Shown here piece after piece: positions 1-9,500 of a stretch of DNA of 34,633 bases. The notes under the pieces were generated by a model. It did no database searches. It saw only the letters and a program-made list of their open reading frames with translations, and was not told the origin of the DNA. The DNA lies in the NCBI RefSeq assembly GCF_001310775.1, contig NZ_BAZI01000004.1, forward strand, positions 1 to 34,633, read 5' to 3'. The position numbers and the translations under genes were made by a program. Origin of the DNA: Stenotrophomonas pictorum JCM 9942 (GTDB lineage Bacteria > Pseudomonadota > Gammaproteobacteria > Xanthomonadales > Xanthomonadaceae). Position 1 is the stretch's first letter. Each line of letters begins with the position of its first letter.

Positions 1-462
1 TCACAGCGGCCGATGGCGGGCGATGCTGGCGGGCGGGCGGACCAGGGCGAGGGGCTGTTCAACGCCGATGGCTCGGTGCGACTGGCTGGCAGCGAAGGGC
101 AGGCCCAGGATTCCCCGCGCGGTGCGCCGGGAGGCGAGTCGGACAGCTGGAGCCGTGAGCGCATTGCCAAGTCCGGCACCTGGCTCAAGCGCCCGCCGTA
201 CGACTACACACCGACCTCGCTCGACAAGTACTGGGTGCCCAGCGAGTCGCTGCTGGCCGAGTGGGTGCGCAAGGGCATCAAGAGCATCGAGATTCCGATT
301 CCCGGCTCCAGCAGCAGGATTTCCTGCGTGGTGTCGCTGCTGCAGTTCGGCGGCGGCTGCGGCCTGACCGATCCGAACATGCAGGAGCAGCCGGCCGAGG
401 CACGGCCGCCGCCGGATATCCCGTTCAAGAAGGAATTGCAGGAAGACAACGGCAGCCGCTGA
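1..462 (+). CDS. Unknown protein, C-terminal part (truncated at window edge)
   Basis: The reading frame is open from base 1 with no stop upstream, so the gene begins outside the window and only its last ~154 residues are visible. The first half is rich in Gly, Asp, Arg and Ser and looks disordered. The second half is more conserved in character: a Trp-Leu-Lys-Arg-Pro-Pro stretch, then WVPSESLLAEWVRKGIKSI, a short segment with two cysteines (SCVV and GGCG), and a Pro-rich tail ending in Asn-Gly-Ser-Arg. No catalytic motif is visible. From memory it resembles the C-terminus of large Xanthomonadaceae proteins labelled 'transmembrane repetitive protein', but I cannot verify that and assign no function. 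Coding is supported by the long frame with natural composition up to the TGA. Confidence 0.6.
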   Translation, partial: SQRPMAGDAGGRADQGEGLFNADGSVRLAGSEGQAQDSPRGAPGGESDSWSRERIAKSGTWLKRPPYDYTPTSLDKYWVPSESLLAEWVRKGIKSIEIPIPGSSSRISCVVSLLQFGGGCGLTDPNMQEQPAEARPPPDIPFKKELQEDNGSR

Positions 463-499
463 TGCGTGTCAGTGGCGCTGGTTTCGGGTGTGTTGCTGG

Positions 500-784
500 T
501 CAGCTGCCCATGATGAAAGAAGTGAAACCGCTGTCTGGCGGGCGTGCGGTAGTGGGGCCGCCTTCAACCATCTGCTCGAAGAAGCCCCGTGCATCTTCGG
601 TGCGGAGCCTGGCAGGAATCTCAAGCGCTTCTTCCTGACGCAATCGTTCCAATGCGATCACCATGGCCGCACCGGTGGTCGCGGCCGCGATGAAACGCGT
701 TGCATGGAAGCCGATGGCGGCGGTCTCTGCGGCGACGATAACGGGGAAGTTCTCTGCGCAGATCAGGCATCGGAAAAACGGCAT
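500..784 (-). CDS. Small hypothetical protein (94 aa)
   Basis: This short frame has balanced composition. It begins MPFFRCLICAENFP, continues with an Ala/Thr-rich amphipathic stretch around GFHATRFIAAATTGAA, and ends in a charged C-terminus. I chose the ATG at 784 because GGTGG lies just upstream; a GTG two codons earlier (790) is possible. There is no signal peptide, transmembrane segment or recognised catalytic motif. It lies between the stop of the partial upstream gene and the cytochrome genes, and it points in the same direction as the cytochromes but beyond their terminator. It resembles small conserved proteins of unknown function that I recall from Xanthomonadaceae. The overlapping plus-strand frame is Arg/Gly-rich and looks like a shadow. 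Confidence 0.55.
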   Translation of the reverse strand: MPFFRCLICAENFPVIVAAETAAIGFHATRFIAAATTGAAMVIALERLRQEEALEIPARLRTEDARGFFEQMVEGGPTTARPPDSGFTSFIMGS

Positions 785-833
785 ATCCACCGGCAGCTAT
801 GCCCGAGGGCGTTTGCGGGTGGGCTGACAGAAC

Positions 834-856
834 AAAGCCGCCTTCCCGGCGGCTTT
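834..856 (-). terminator. Intrinsic terminator of the cytochrome c genes
   Basis: A perfect 9-bp inverted repeat (AAAGCCGCC at 834-842, GGCGGCTTT at 848-856) with a 5-base loop lies 22 bases beyond the stop of the distal cytochrome gene. Read on the minus strand, the stem runs into a T-rich tract. Confidence 0.75.
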
Positions 857-878
857 GGAAACCCAAATGCAGGGTGGA

Positions 879-1340
879 TCAGTCGACCCCGTGCAGGTCG
901 CGCAGCTGGCTCGGGCGCGAGCCGAAGTAGGCCGCCAGATCGGCGATGTCCTGATCGCTCAGGTCTTTGGCCTGGGGGGTCATCAGCATGTGATCACGGG
1001 TACCGCCGCGGTACGTCTGCAGTGCATGGGCGAGGTAGTCGCCGTACTGGCCGCCCAGTTTGGGATAGGTCGGGTCGATCGGAGCGTTGCCATCGGCCCC
1101 ATGGCAGTCGATGCAGCTCTGCCCGGTGGCCTTGCCTTTGGCCGCGGCCAGCTGCTCGCCGGCGGCGATGCGGCCCTGGGGCAGTCCGGCCGAGGAGCGG
1201 GAGTTGTGCTCGCCGCTGGCATGGCCGGGGTCGGCGGCGGACTTTCCGGTCGATTCCACCTCGGACTGCGAACACGCAGCCATGGCAACGGCGGCGAACA
1301 GGGCGATGGACAGGCGGATTGCGTGCGTGGCTTTCGTCAT
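879..1340 (-). CDS. c-type cytochrome, single haem, probable lipoprotein
   Basis: A 153-residue exported cytochrome c. The N-terminus has a hydrophobic signal segment ending in a Met-Ala-Ala-Cys sequence (Cys at about residue 23), a plausible though not ideal lipobox, so the protein may be membrane-anchored on the periplasmic side. A ~45-residue Ser/Gly-rich linker follows. The single CIDCH haem-binding motif is near residue 78, and a HMLM stretch near residue 117 can supply the axial Met. The C-terminal helix (DIADLAAYF) is typical of the cytochrome c553/c4 class. It is second in a two-gene minus-strand unit, starting 9 bases after the stop of the upstream cytochrome. The electron partner is not shown by the sequence. 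Confidence 0.88.
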   Translation of the reverse strand: MTKATHAIRLSIALFAAVAMAACSQSEVESTGKSAADPGHASGEHNSRSSAGLPQGRIAAGEQLAAAKGKATGQSCIDCHGADGNAPIDPTYPKLGGQYGDYLAHALQTYRGGTRDHMLMTPQAKDLSDQDIADLAAYFGSRPSQLRDLHGVD

Positions 1341-1349
1341 GGTCGGCGC

Positions 1350-1721
1350 TTATTTGAGGGTGGACAGATAGGCGGACAGGTCGGCGATTTCCTGCGCGCT
1401 GAAACTCATCGACTGCGCCTGCATCGTCGGGTGCTTGCGCTTGCCTTGCCGGTATTCCATCAGCGCCTGGGTCAGGTAGGCCGAAGACTGCCCGCCGATC
1501 TTGGGCACGCGATAGCTGGGGTAGGCGTTCTTGTAGCCGGTCAGGCCATGGCAGCCCTGGCAGGTGTAGGCGAGGGTTCTGCCGGCCTCCACGTTGCCGG
1601 TTACGGCCGGTGCCGGCGTGGTAGGGACGGCGGGTGCGTCAGACGACGGATCAGCTTGGGCGGCCCCGAAGGTCAGGGCGAAAGCCAGAGCGAAACAAGC
1701 GGCGAGCGGCTGCGGGCGCAT
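1350..1721 (-). CDS. c-type cytochrome, single haem, periplasmic
   Basis: A 123-residue cytochrome c with a cleavable signal peptide (hydrophobic core to an Ala-Gln-Ala site near residue 23), a Pro/Ala-rich linker, one CQGCH haem motif near residue 56, and a Met-rich segment near residue 102 for the axial ligand. The C-terminal helix EIADLSAYL matches that of the next gene. An AAGGAAA ribosome-binding site precedes the ATG. It is first in the two-gene unit. Together the two single-haem proteins resemble the halves of a dihaem cytochrome c4, but here they are separate polypeptides. They probably carry electrons in the periplasm to a terminal oxidase or reductase; which one cannot be told from here. 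Confidence 0.9.
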   Translation of the reverse strand: MRPQPLAACFALAFALTFGAAQADPSSDAPAVPTTPAPAVTGNVEAGRTLAYTCQGCHGLTGYKNAYPSYRVPKIGGQSSAYLTQALMEYRQGKRKHPTMQAQSMSFSAQEIADLSAYLSTLK

Positions 1722-1779
1722 GGTTTCCTTGTCCGGTGAGCGGGGCTGGGGTTCCGCCGTGGGGACACGGAACGGGCCG

Positions 1780-1785
1780 AGTATA
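1780..1785 (-). promoter_or_regulatory. Possible -10 box for the cytochrome genes
   Basis: The minus strand reads TATACT about 58 bases upstream of the first cytochrome ATG, in an otherwise GC-rich 224-base intergenic region (1722-1945) shared with the divergent RND operon. The -35 match about 17-18 bases away is poor. I see no clear promoter for the RND operon in this gap. Confidence 0.3.
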
Positions 1786-1945
1786 GCCCGCGTATTTATG
1801 CGATCGGAACCTGTGGTTGATGCTGCGGCGCGTCAGCCCATACTGCGTGCTCCTCACCGATCCATGACTTTCGGGGCATGGTGTGACTGTGGGGTGGTGC
1901 AATACTTATCTACAACACCTGCCTACGCATCCCTGGGACAAGACG

Positions 1946-3079
1946 ATGTCGCGACTTTCTACTCTGTACGGCCGCACCGGAACCTGCGCCGCCGCACTTC
2001 TGATCTCTTCGGCCCTGCTGCTGGGAGGATGCAAAGCCGGAGGCGAGGAGGCCCAGGCCAAGACGCCCGAGGAACAGAAGGCCATCGATGCGGTGCCGGT
2101 GGAAGTGGCCAGGGCGACCAACCGTGCGATCGCCGCCAGCTATACCGGTACGGCCGCGCTGGATGCGCGTGCCGAATCGCAGGTGGTGGCCAAGACCTCC
2201 GGCGTGGCGCTGGCGGTGATGGTCGAAGAGGGCCAGACGGTCCGTGCCGGGCAGCCGCTGGTGCGGCTGGATCCGGACCGCGCGCGCCTGGCGGTGGCGC
2301 AAAGCGAGGCGCAGATGCGCAAGCTGGAAAACAGCTATCACCGCGCGCAGAGGCTGGTGGAGCAGCAGCTGGTCAGTGCCGCCGATGTCGACCAGTTGCG
2401 TTTTGATCTGGAGAACGCCCGTGCCCAGTACCGCATGGCGACGCTGGAGCTTTCCTACACCACGGTAGTGGCGCCGATCTCCGGTGTGATCGCCTCGCGC
2501 GATATCAAGCCGGGCAACTTCGTGCAGATCAACTCGCCGATTTTCCGCATCGTCGATACCGGACAGCTGGAAGCCACGCTCAATGTGCCCGAGCGCGAAA
2601 TCGCCAAGCTCAAGCCGGGCCAGGTGGTGGAACTGGCGGCCGATGCATTGCCCGGACGCAGCTTCACCGGCACGGTGGACCGGGTGTCGCCGGTGGTCGA
2701 TACCGGTACCGGCACGTTCCGTGTGGTCACCACGTTCTCCGGCGAGCCCGACCTGCAGCCGGGTATGTTCGGCCGGCTGAGCATCAACTATGACCAGCGC
2801 GCCGATGCGCTCGTGGTACCACGCAATGCGCTGCTGGAAGACGGCGGACAGCCGGCGGTGTACGTGGTGCGCGATGGCAAGGCCCTGCGCACCACGCTCA
2901 AGCTGGGCTACGACGATGCGGGCTGGATCGAAGTGCGTGAAGGGCTGAAGCCGGGCGATGAAGTGGTGATCGCCGGCAAGGCGGCCTTGCGCGAAGGCAG
3001 TGCGGTGCAGGTGATCGGCAAGGACAAGCCGGCCGAAGTCGCCGCCAAGGCACCGGCCGCACAGGCGTCCAAGCAATGA
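1946..3079 (+). CDS. RND efflux periplasmic adaptor (membrane fusion) lipoprotein
   Basis: A 377-residue HlyD/AcrA-type adaptor that links an inner-membrane RND permease to an outer-membrane channel. The start at 1946 gives a proper lipoprotein signal: a basic N-terminus, a hydrophobic core and lipobox LLGGC. An upstream in-frame GTG at 1883 would put 21 unlikely residues before it. Order: biotinyl-lipoyl-like half (about residues 55-90, with EEGQTVRAGQPLVRLD), a short alpha-hairpin (about 95-145), the second lipoyl half (VVAPISGVIASRDIKPGNFV), a beta-barrel with the RVSPVVDTGTGTFRV motif, and a membrane-proximal domain. The Ala/Lys-rich tail looks disordered. The stop overlaps the next start as ATGA, so translation with the first permease is probably coupled. 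Confidence 0.93.
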   Translation: MSRLSTLYGRTGTCAAALLISSALLLGGCKAGGEEAQAKTPEEQKAIDAVPVEVARATNRAIAASYTGTAALDARAESQVVAKTSGVALAVMVEEGQTVRAGQPLVRLDPDRARLAVAQSEAQMRKLENSYHRAQRLVEQQLVSAADVDQLRFDLENARAQYRMATLELSYTTVVAPISGVIASRDIKPGNFVQINSPIFRIVDTGQLEATLNVPEREIAKLKPGQVVELAADALPGRSFTGTVDRVSPVVDTGTGTFRVVTTFSGEPDLQPGMFGRLSINYDQRADALVVPRNALLEDGGQPAVYVVRDGKALRTTLKLGYDDAGWIEVREGLKPGDEVVIAGKAALREGSAVQVIGKDKPAEVAAKAPAAQASKQ

Positions 3080-6000
3080 GTGGCCCTGCTCCATCGGCCC
3101 CCGGCGGCGGCTTCGATCTGATCGAGTTCGCCACGCGCCGGCGCGTCACCATCGCGATGATGACGCTGACCCTGGTGCTGTTCGGCCTGATCTCGCTGCA
3201 GAGCCTGAAGGTCGAATTGCTGCCGGACCTGAGCTATCCCACGCTGACCGTGCGTACCGATTACGAAGGTGCGGCGCCGGCGGAAATCGAAACGCTGATC
3301 TCGCAACCGGCCGAAGAGGCGCTGGGCATCGTCAAGGGCCTGCGCAAGCTCAAATCGATCTCGCGCACCGGGCAGAGCGATGTGGTGCTCGAGTTCGCCT
3401 GGGGCACGGACATGCAGCAGGCCGGTCTGGACGTGCGCGACAAGATGGAGACGCTGCAGCTGCCGCTGGAGGCCAAGCCGCCGGTGCTGCTGCGCTTCAA
3501 TCCGTCGACCCAGCCGATCATGCGCTTGGCGCTGTCGTCCAGGCAGGAAGCCGGCAGCGAGGCCGATGCGGTGCGCCGGCTGATGGAGCTGCGCCGCTAT
3601 GCCGACGAGGATCTCAAGCGCAAGCTCGAACCGGTCAGCGGTGTGGCCGCGGTCAAGGTCGGCGGCGGTCTGGAAGACGAAATCCAGGTGGAGATCGACC
3701 AGCGCAAGCTGGCTCAGCTCGGCCTGTCGCTGGATACGGTGATCCAGCGCCTGCAGCAGGAGAACGTGAATCTCTCGGGCGGTCGCCTGGAGGAGGGCTC
3801 GCAGCGCTATCTGGTGCGTACCGTGAACCAGTTCGCCACGGTCGAGCAGATGCGCGAGATGCTGCTGACCACCACCGGGGGTTCCGGCGGAGCGGCGGCG
3901 GCCGGGGAGAACCGGCAGTTGATGATGGCCATTCTCGGCAGTCGCGATCCCAATGTGATCGCCGCGATGCGCAATGACGGCAACGGTGGCGGTGTGGCCA
4001 CGGTGCGATTGAAGGATGTGGCCAACGTCTACCAGGGCTACAAGGAACGCGAGGCGGTGATCCGCAGCGGCGGCCGTGAGGCCGTGGAGCTGGCCATCTA
4101 CAAGGAAGGCGATGCCAATACGGTGTCCACCGCCGATGCCCTGGAAACCCGGCTGGAAGCCATCCGCAAGCAGCTGCCCAAGGACATCGAGCTGACACAG
4201 GTGGAGGACCAGTCGGTCTTCATCCGCCACGCCATCAAGGACGTCAAGATCGATGCGGTGATCGGAGGCCTGCTGTCGATCCTGATCATTTTCCTGTTCC
4301 TGCGCGATGGCTGGAGCACTTTCGTCATTTCGCTGTCATTGCCGATCTCGATCATCGCCACGTTCTTCTTCATGGGCCAGCTGGGCCTGAGTTTGAACGT
4401 GATGTCGCTGGGGGGGCTGGCGCTGGCCACCGGTCTGGTGGTGGATGACTCGATCGTGGTGCTCGAATCCATCGCCAAGGCGCGCGAGCGCGGCATGGGC
4501 GTGCTGGAAGCGGCGATCAAGGGCACCCGCGAGGTATTCATGGCGGTGGTGGCCTCCACGCTCACCACCATCGCGGTGTTCCTGCCGCTGGTGTTCGTCG
4601 AAGGTATCGCCGGCCAGCTGTTCCGCGACCAGGCGCTGACGGTGTCCATCGCCATCGCGGTGTCGCTGGTGGTGTCGATGACGCTGATCCCGATGCTGAG
4701 CGCGCTCAAGGGCCGTCCGCCGCTGGAGTTTCCGGCCGAGGATCCGCAACAGCCGTGGCGTCCGGCCAGCCGTTGGCAGAAGCCGATGGCCTACACCGGC
4801 CGTGGTATCGGCGCGCTGATCCGCTACGGTTTCCTGGCGCTGGTCTGGTCGGTGGTGCGGGTCTTCCGCGGCATCTCGGCGGTGGTGGGCCCGGTGATGC
4901 GCAAGGCCAGCGATCTGGCGATGGCGCCCTACGGCCGTGCCGAAGCCGCCTACCTGAAGGCATTGCCGGCGGCGTTGAAGCGGCCGTGGCCGGTGCTGGG
5001 CTTTGCAACGCTGGCCTTCGGCCTGACCCTGGCCGCGCTGCCATTGCTGGGGGTGGACCTGCTGCCACAGCTGGCCCAGGACCGTTTCGAGATGACCGCC
5101 AAGCTGCCGCCGGGCACGCCGCTGGCGCAGACCGATGCGCTGGTGCGCGAGGTGCAGCGCACGCATGCCAACGAAGAAGGCGTGCGCCTGCTGTATGGCG
5201 TTTCCGGCACCGGCACCCGGCTGGATGCCAGCCCGACCGAAAGCGGCGAGAACATCGGCAAGCTGTCGGTGGTGATGAGCGACACCTCGCGCGAGCCGGA
5301 GCTGACTGAAAAGCTGCGGCAGACGATGAAGGCCTGGCCGGCCGCGCAGGTCGACTTCGCCCGTCCGGAGCTGTTCGCGTTGTCGCCGCCGCTGGAGATC
5401 GAGATCGAAGGCAACAACCTCGAGGACATCCGTGTGGCGGGCAACCGCCTGGCCGACCTGCTGCGCGGCAATGCGCACTATGCCGACGTCAAATCGACGG
5501 TGGAGCAGGGCTTTCCGGAAATCCAGATCGTGTTCGACCAGGAGCGCGCCGCGGCGCTGGGCCTGACCACACGGCAGATCGCCGATGCGGTGGTGAACAA
5601 GGTGCGCGGCAATGTGGCCACCCGCTACAGCTTCCGCGACCGCAAGATCGACGTGCTGGTGCGCGTGCAGGAATCGGAGCGTTCCTCGGTGGAGGATATC
5701 CGCCGGCTGATCGTGCATCCCAGCGGTTCCAAGCCGGTCGAGCTGGGTTCGGTGGCCGAAGTGGTTTCCACCACTGGCCCCAGCGAAATCCATCGCGCCG
5801 ATCAGCGCCGCGTGGCCATTGTCTCGGCCAACCTGCGTGATATCGATCTGGGCAAGGCGATCACCGAGGTGCAGAGCCTGGTGGCGCAGAATCCGCTCGG
5901 TACCGATGTGGGCATGCATATCGGTGGCCAGGGCCAGGAGCTGGGCGAGTCGATCCGTTCGCTGCTGTTCGCCTTCGGTCTGGCGGTGTTCCTGGTGTAT

Positions 6001-6549
6001 CTGGTGATGGCCTCGCAGTTCGAATCACTGCTGCATCCGTTCGTCATCCTGTTCACCATTCCGCTGGCGCTGGTCGGTGCGGTGGGCGCGCTGCTGCTGT
6101 CGCGCTCGCCCGTTTCGGTGGTGGTGTTCATCGGTCTGATCCTGCTGGTCGGGCTGGTGGTGAAGAACGCGATCATCCTGATCGACAAGGTCAACCAGCT
6201 GCGCGAGGAAGGCGTGGCCAAACGACAGGCGCTGGTGGAAGGCGCACGCTCGCGTCTGCGTCCGATCATGATGACCACCTTGTGTGCGGTGTTCGGCTTC
6301 CTGCCGCTGGCCCTGGCTGTCGGTGAAGGTGCCGAGGTGCGTTCGCCGATGGCGATCACCGTCATCGGCGGCCTGCTGGTCTCCACACTGCTGACCTTGC
6401 TGGTGATCCCGGTGGTCTATGACCTGCTGGACCGCAAGCCGGACGAGTACTACGCCGAGCGCGGCCTGCGTGCCCGGCAGGTGGCCGCACAGGCGGTGCA
6501 GGTGCTGGCACGCGAGCAGGACGCCCTCGACGGCGCGGCGAAGGACTGA
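3076..6549 (+). CDS. RND efflux permease (first of two)
   Basis: A 1157-residue proton-driven inner-membrane permease of the AcrB/acriflavine-resistance (HAE) superfamily. The N-terminus carries TM1 and the conserved LLPDLSYPTLTV motif. Two large periplasmic loops and twelve expected membrane segments follow. The TM4 motif VVDDSIVV has both proton-relay aspartates (D457, D458), and TM10 has the matching lysine in VVKNAIIL (K1030). It is about 120 residues longer than a typical family member. Much of the excess is an inserted segment at about residues 546-625, between the first and second halves, which includes a hydrophobic stretch (about 575-605). Its start overlaps the adaptor stop, and the second permease follows 5 bases after its stop. 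The substrate cannot be deduced. Confidence 0.93.
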   Translation: MSGPAPSAPGGGFDLIEFATRRRVTIAMMTLTLVLFGLISLQSLKVELLPDLSYPTLTVRTDYEGAAPAEIETLISQPAEEALGIVKGLRKLKSISRTGQSDVVLEFAWGTDMQQAGLDVRDKMETLQLPLEAKPPVLLRFNPSTQPIMRLALSSRQEAGSEADAVRRLMELRRYADEDLKRKLEPVSGVAAVKVGGGLEDEIQVEIDQRKLAQLGLSLDTVIQRLQQENVNLSGGRLEEGSQRYLVRTVNQFATVEQMREMLLTTTGGSGGAAAAGENRQLMMAILGSRDPNVIAAMRNDGNGGGVATVRLKDVANVYQGYKEREAVIRSGGREAVELAIYKEGDANTVSTADALETRLEAIRKQLPKDIELTQVEDQSVFIRHAIKDVKIDAVIGGLLSILIIFLFLRDGWSTFVISLSLPISIIATFFFMGQLGLSLNVMSLGGLALATGLVVDDSIVVLESIAKARERGMGVLEAAIKGTREVFMAVVASTLTTIAVFLPLVFVEGIAGQLFRDQALTVSIAIAVSLVVSMTLIPMLSALKGRPPLEFPAEDPQQPWRPASRWQKPMAYTGRGIGALIRYGFLALVWSVVRVFRGISAVVGPVMRKASDLAMAPYGRAEAAYLKALPAALKRPWPVLGFATLAFGLTLAALPLLGVDLLPQLAQDRFEMTAKLPPGTPLAQTDALVREVQRTHANEEGVRLLYGVSGTGTRLDASPTESGENIGKLSVVMSDTSREPELTEKLRQTMKAWPAAQVDFARPELFALSPPLEIEIEGNNLEDIRVAGNRLADLLRGNAHYADVKSTVEQGFPEIQIVFDQERAAALGLTTRQIADAVVNKVRGNVATRYSFRDRKIDVLVRVQESERSSVEDIRRLIVHPSGSKPVELGSVAEVVSTTGPSEIHRADQRRVAIVSANLRDIDLGKAITEVQSLVAQNPLGTDVGMHIGGQGQELGESIRSLLFAFGLAVFLVYLVMASQFESLLHPFVILFTIPLALVGAVGALLLSRSPVSVVVFIGLILLVGLVVKNAIILIDKVNQLREEGVAKRQALVEGARSRLRPIMMTTLCAVFGFLPLALAVGEGAEVRSPMAITVIGGLLVSTLLTLLVIPVVYDLLDRKPDEYYAERGLRARQVAAQAVQVLAREQDALDGAAKD

Positions 6550-6554
6550 CCCGG

Positions 6555-9500
6555 ATGAACATCACCGAGCTGTCCATCCGCCGCCCCGTCACCACCATCA
6601 TGCTGTTTGTCTCGATGGTGGCGATCGGCCTGATCGCCGCATTCAAACTGCCGCTGGAGGCCGAACCGGAAGCGACGATTCCCTTCTTCTTCGTGTCATT
6701 GCCGTACCCCGGATCCACGCCGGAAGAAGTGGAGCGCAACGTGCTGCGGCCGGTGGAAGAGGCCATTGCCACGATGCCCGGTATCAAGTCGATGAACTCG
6801 CGCGCCAATGCCGAAGGCGGCACGATCCAGGTCGAGTTCAGTGACTGGGGCCGGGATATCGCCATGGCCGCTTCCGAGGCCCGCGAGCGCATCGACGCGA
6901 TCCGCGACCAGCTGCCGGACGATTTCCGCCGCTATTACGTGCAGCGCTGGAGCACCAGCGACCGCGAGGCGATGAGCCTGCGTCTGAACAGCGAGGAGGA
7001 TCTGACCGCGCGCGTCGATCTGATCGAACGCAGCATCAAGCAGCGGCTGGAGCGCCTGCCAGGCGTGGCCCGCATCGAGGTCGAAGGCGTCGCCAAGCAG
7101 GAAGTACTGGTCGCGCTGGACAAGGATCGCCTCAGCGCGCATGGCGTCGCCCTGAACGAGCTGGTGCAGCAGTTGCAGGCGGCCAATTTCTCGGTTTCGG
7201 CCGGCCAGATCAACGAGGCCGGCCGTCGCCTGCGCGTGCAGCCGCGCGGCGAGCTTCTGGAGTTGCAGGCCTTGCGTGACCTGCGCATCAACAATCGCGG
7301 CACCCGTCTGTCCGATATCGCCGAAGTCAGCTTCCAGCCGCAGCGCATGAACTATGTGCGGCAGATGGAAGGCCGGCCCAGTGTGGGTGTGGACATCTAC
7401 AAGGAGCGTTCGGCCAATCTGGTGGATCTCTCGCGCGCTGTGCGGGCCGAGATCAAGGTGCTGGAAAACGATCCGGCGATGCGCGGGATCGATATCGAGA
7501 TCGCCGACGACCAGGGCCAGGCGGTGACCACCTCGCTGCTGAAGCTGGCAGAGGCCGGTGCGATCGGTCTGCTGCTGTCGGTGATCGTGCTGTACGCGTT
7601 CCTGCGCCACTGGCCCTCGACGCTGATGGTATCGATGGCCATTCCGATCTGTTTCATCATGACGTTGGGCTTCATGTACTTCACCGGCATCACCTTGAAC
7701 ATCATCTCGATGATGGGCCTGCTGCTGGCGGTCGGCATGCTGGTGGACAACGCGGTGGTGGTGGTGGAAAGCATCTACCAGGAGCGGGAGAAATTTCCCG
7801 ACCAGCCGGCGATGGCTCCATTGTCGGTACCCGGCACGTGGCGATTGCCCTGTCCGCCGGCACGTTGTGCCACTGCGTGGTGTTCCTGCCGATGATGTTC
7901 GGCGAGAAGAACATCATCACCATCTACCTGTCGCAGCTGGCGGTGACCATTTCCGTGTCGCTGCTGGCCTCGTGGCTGGTGGCGGTGAGCCTGATCCCGA
8001 TGCTCTCGGCACGGATGAAGACGCCGCCGGCGGTGAAATCGCCCTTCATCAGTCGTCTGCAGGACCGCTATGCGAAGGCGCTGCGTTGGACGCTGCTGCA
8101 CCGTGGCTGGAGTGTGGCCGGCATCCTGTTCATCTCGCTGGTCAGCGTATGGCCGATGACCCACACCCAGGGCGGTGGCGATGAAAGCGATCCGGACGAG
8201 ATCAACATCTTCTACCAGTGGAAGGGCTCCTACTCCAAGGAGGAGATGGGCAAGGAAGTGGCGCGGGTGGAGGATTTCGTCAACGCCCATCGCAAGGATT
8301 TCCATATCAAGCGCGTCTACAGCCGCTACAGCGAACAGGGCTGGGCGCAGACCCGCCTGTTCCTGGACATCGATGATGCCGAGCTGAGCAAGAAGATCGA
8401 GGAGGAGGTGCGCAAGGGGCTGCCGCAGTCGGCGCGGGCGAAGATCGGCATCGGCTGGCCGGGCGGGCAGGGCAGCGAAGGCCAGGGCATCCGCTTCAGC
8501 CTGGTCGGTGATTCGACCCAGACCCTGCGGGAGCTGGCCGACGATATCGTGCCGATGCTGGCGCGTGATCCGAAGCTGCGCGACGTACGCGTGGATACCG
8601 GCGATGCCAATGCCGAACTGGCGGTGCGCGTGGACCGGGAGCGTGCAGCCGCCTACGGCTTCAGCGCACAGCAGGTGGCGCAGTTCGTGGGTATGGCGTT
8701 GCGTGGCTCCTCGCTGCGCGACTTCCATCGCGATGATGTGGAGATTCCGGTCAACGTGCGCTTCGCCGGTTCGGAGAGCTACGGCATCGAGGATCTTTCC
8801 TCGTTCATGGTGCGCACCTCCAGCGGCGCGGAAGTGCCGCTGCTGGCGATGGTCGATGTCGACGTCAATCCGGCGGCCAATTCGATCCAGCGCCTGAACC
8901 GGCAGACCATGCTGCGGGTGGAGGCCGGGCTGGCCAAGGACGTGGCGATGGATGCGGCGCGCAAGTCGGTGGAAGCCACCCTGGACGGCGTGCAGTTCCC
9001 ACCGGGCTACGGCTACACCTTCGCTGGCGGCGGCTTCAACATCAACTTCGATGGCATGCAGCAGATGGTGAACAGCATCTTCATCGCGCTGATCCTCATG
9101 CTGGTGATCATGGCCGCGGTGTTCGAGTCGCTGCTGTTTCCGGCGGCGATCATGTCCTGCGTGCTGTTCTCGATCTTCGGCGTGTACTGGCTGTTCTGGC
9201 TGACCGGTACCGAGATGAACATCATGGCGGTGATCGGCATCCTGGTGTTGATGGGCGTGGTGGTGAACAACGGCATTGTGATGATCGAGCACATCAACAA
9301 TCTGCGGCGGCGTGGCATGGCCCGCACCGATGCGCTGGTGGAGGGAAGCCGCGAGCGGTTGCGGCCGATCATGATGACCATGGGCACGGCGATCCTGGCG
9401 ATGATCCCGATCGCCTTGAATACCGAAACCGCCGATGGCATGCCGCCGTATCACCCGATGGCGCGCGCCATTGCCGGTGGCCTGGCTTTCTCCACGGTGG

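Noticed and set aside
488-1357. 289-codon plus-strand frame over the small hypothetical gene and a cytochrome
   Set aside because: It crosses a terminator and a clear cytochrome gene, and its translation is Arg/Gly/Cys-rich.
3653-4230. Several minus-strand frames inside the first RND permease
   Set aside because: Composition is Arg/Pro/Trp-rich and they lie wholly within a conserved gene.
7800-7811. Programmed or phase-variable frameshift in the RND permease
   Set aside because: There is no slippery heptamer, long homopolymer or tandem repeat; the same kind of break recurs in essential genes nearby.
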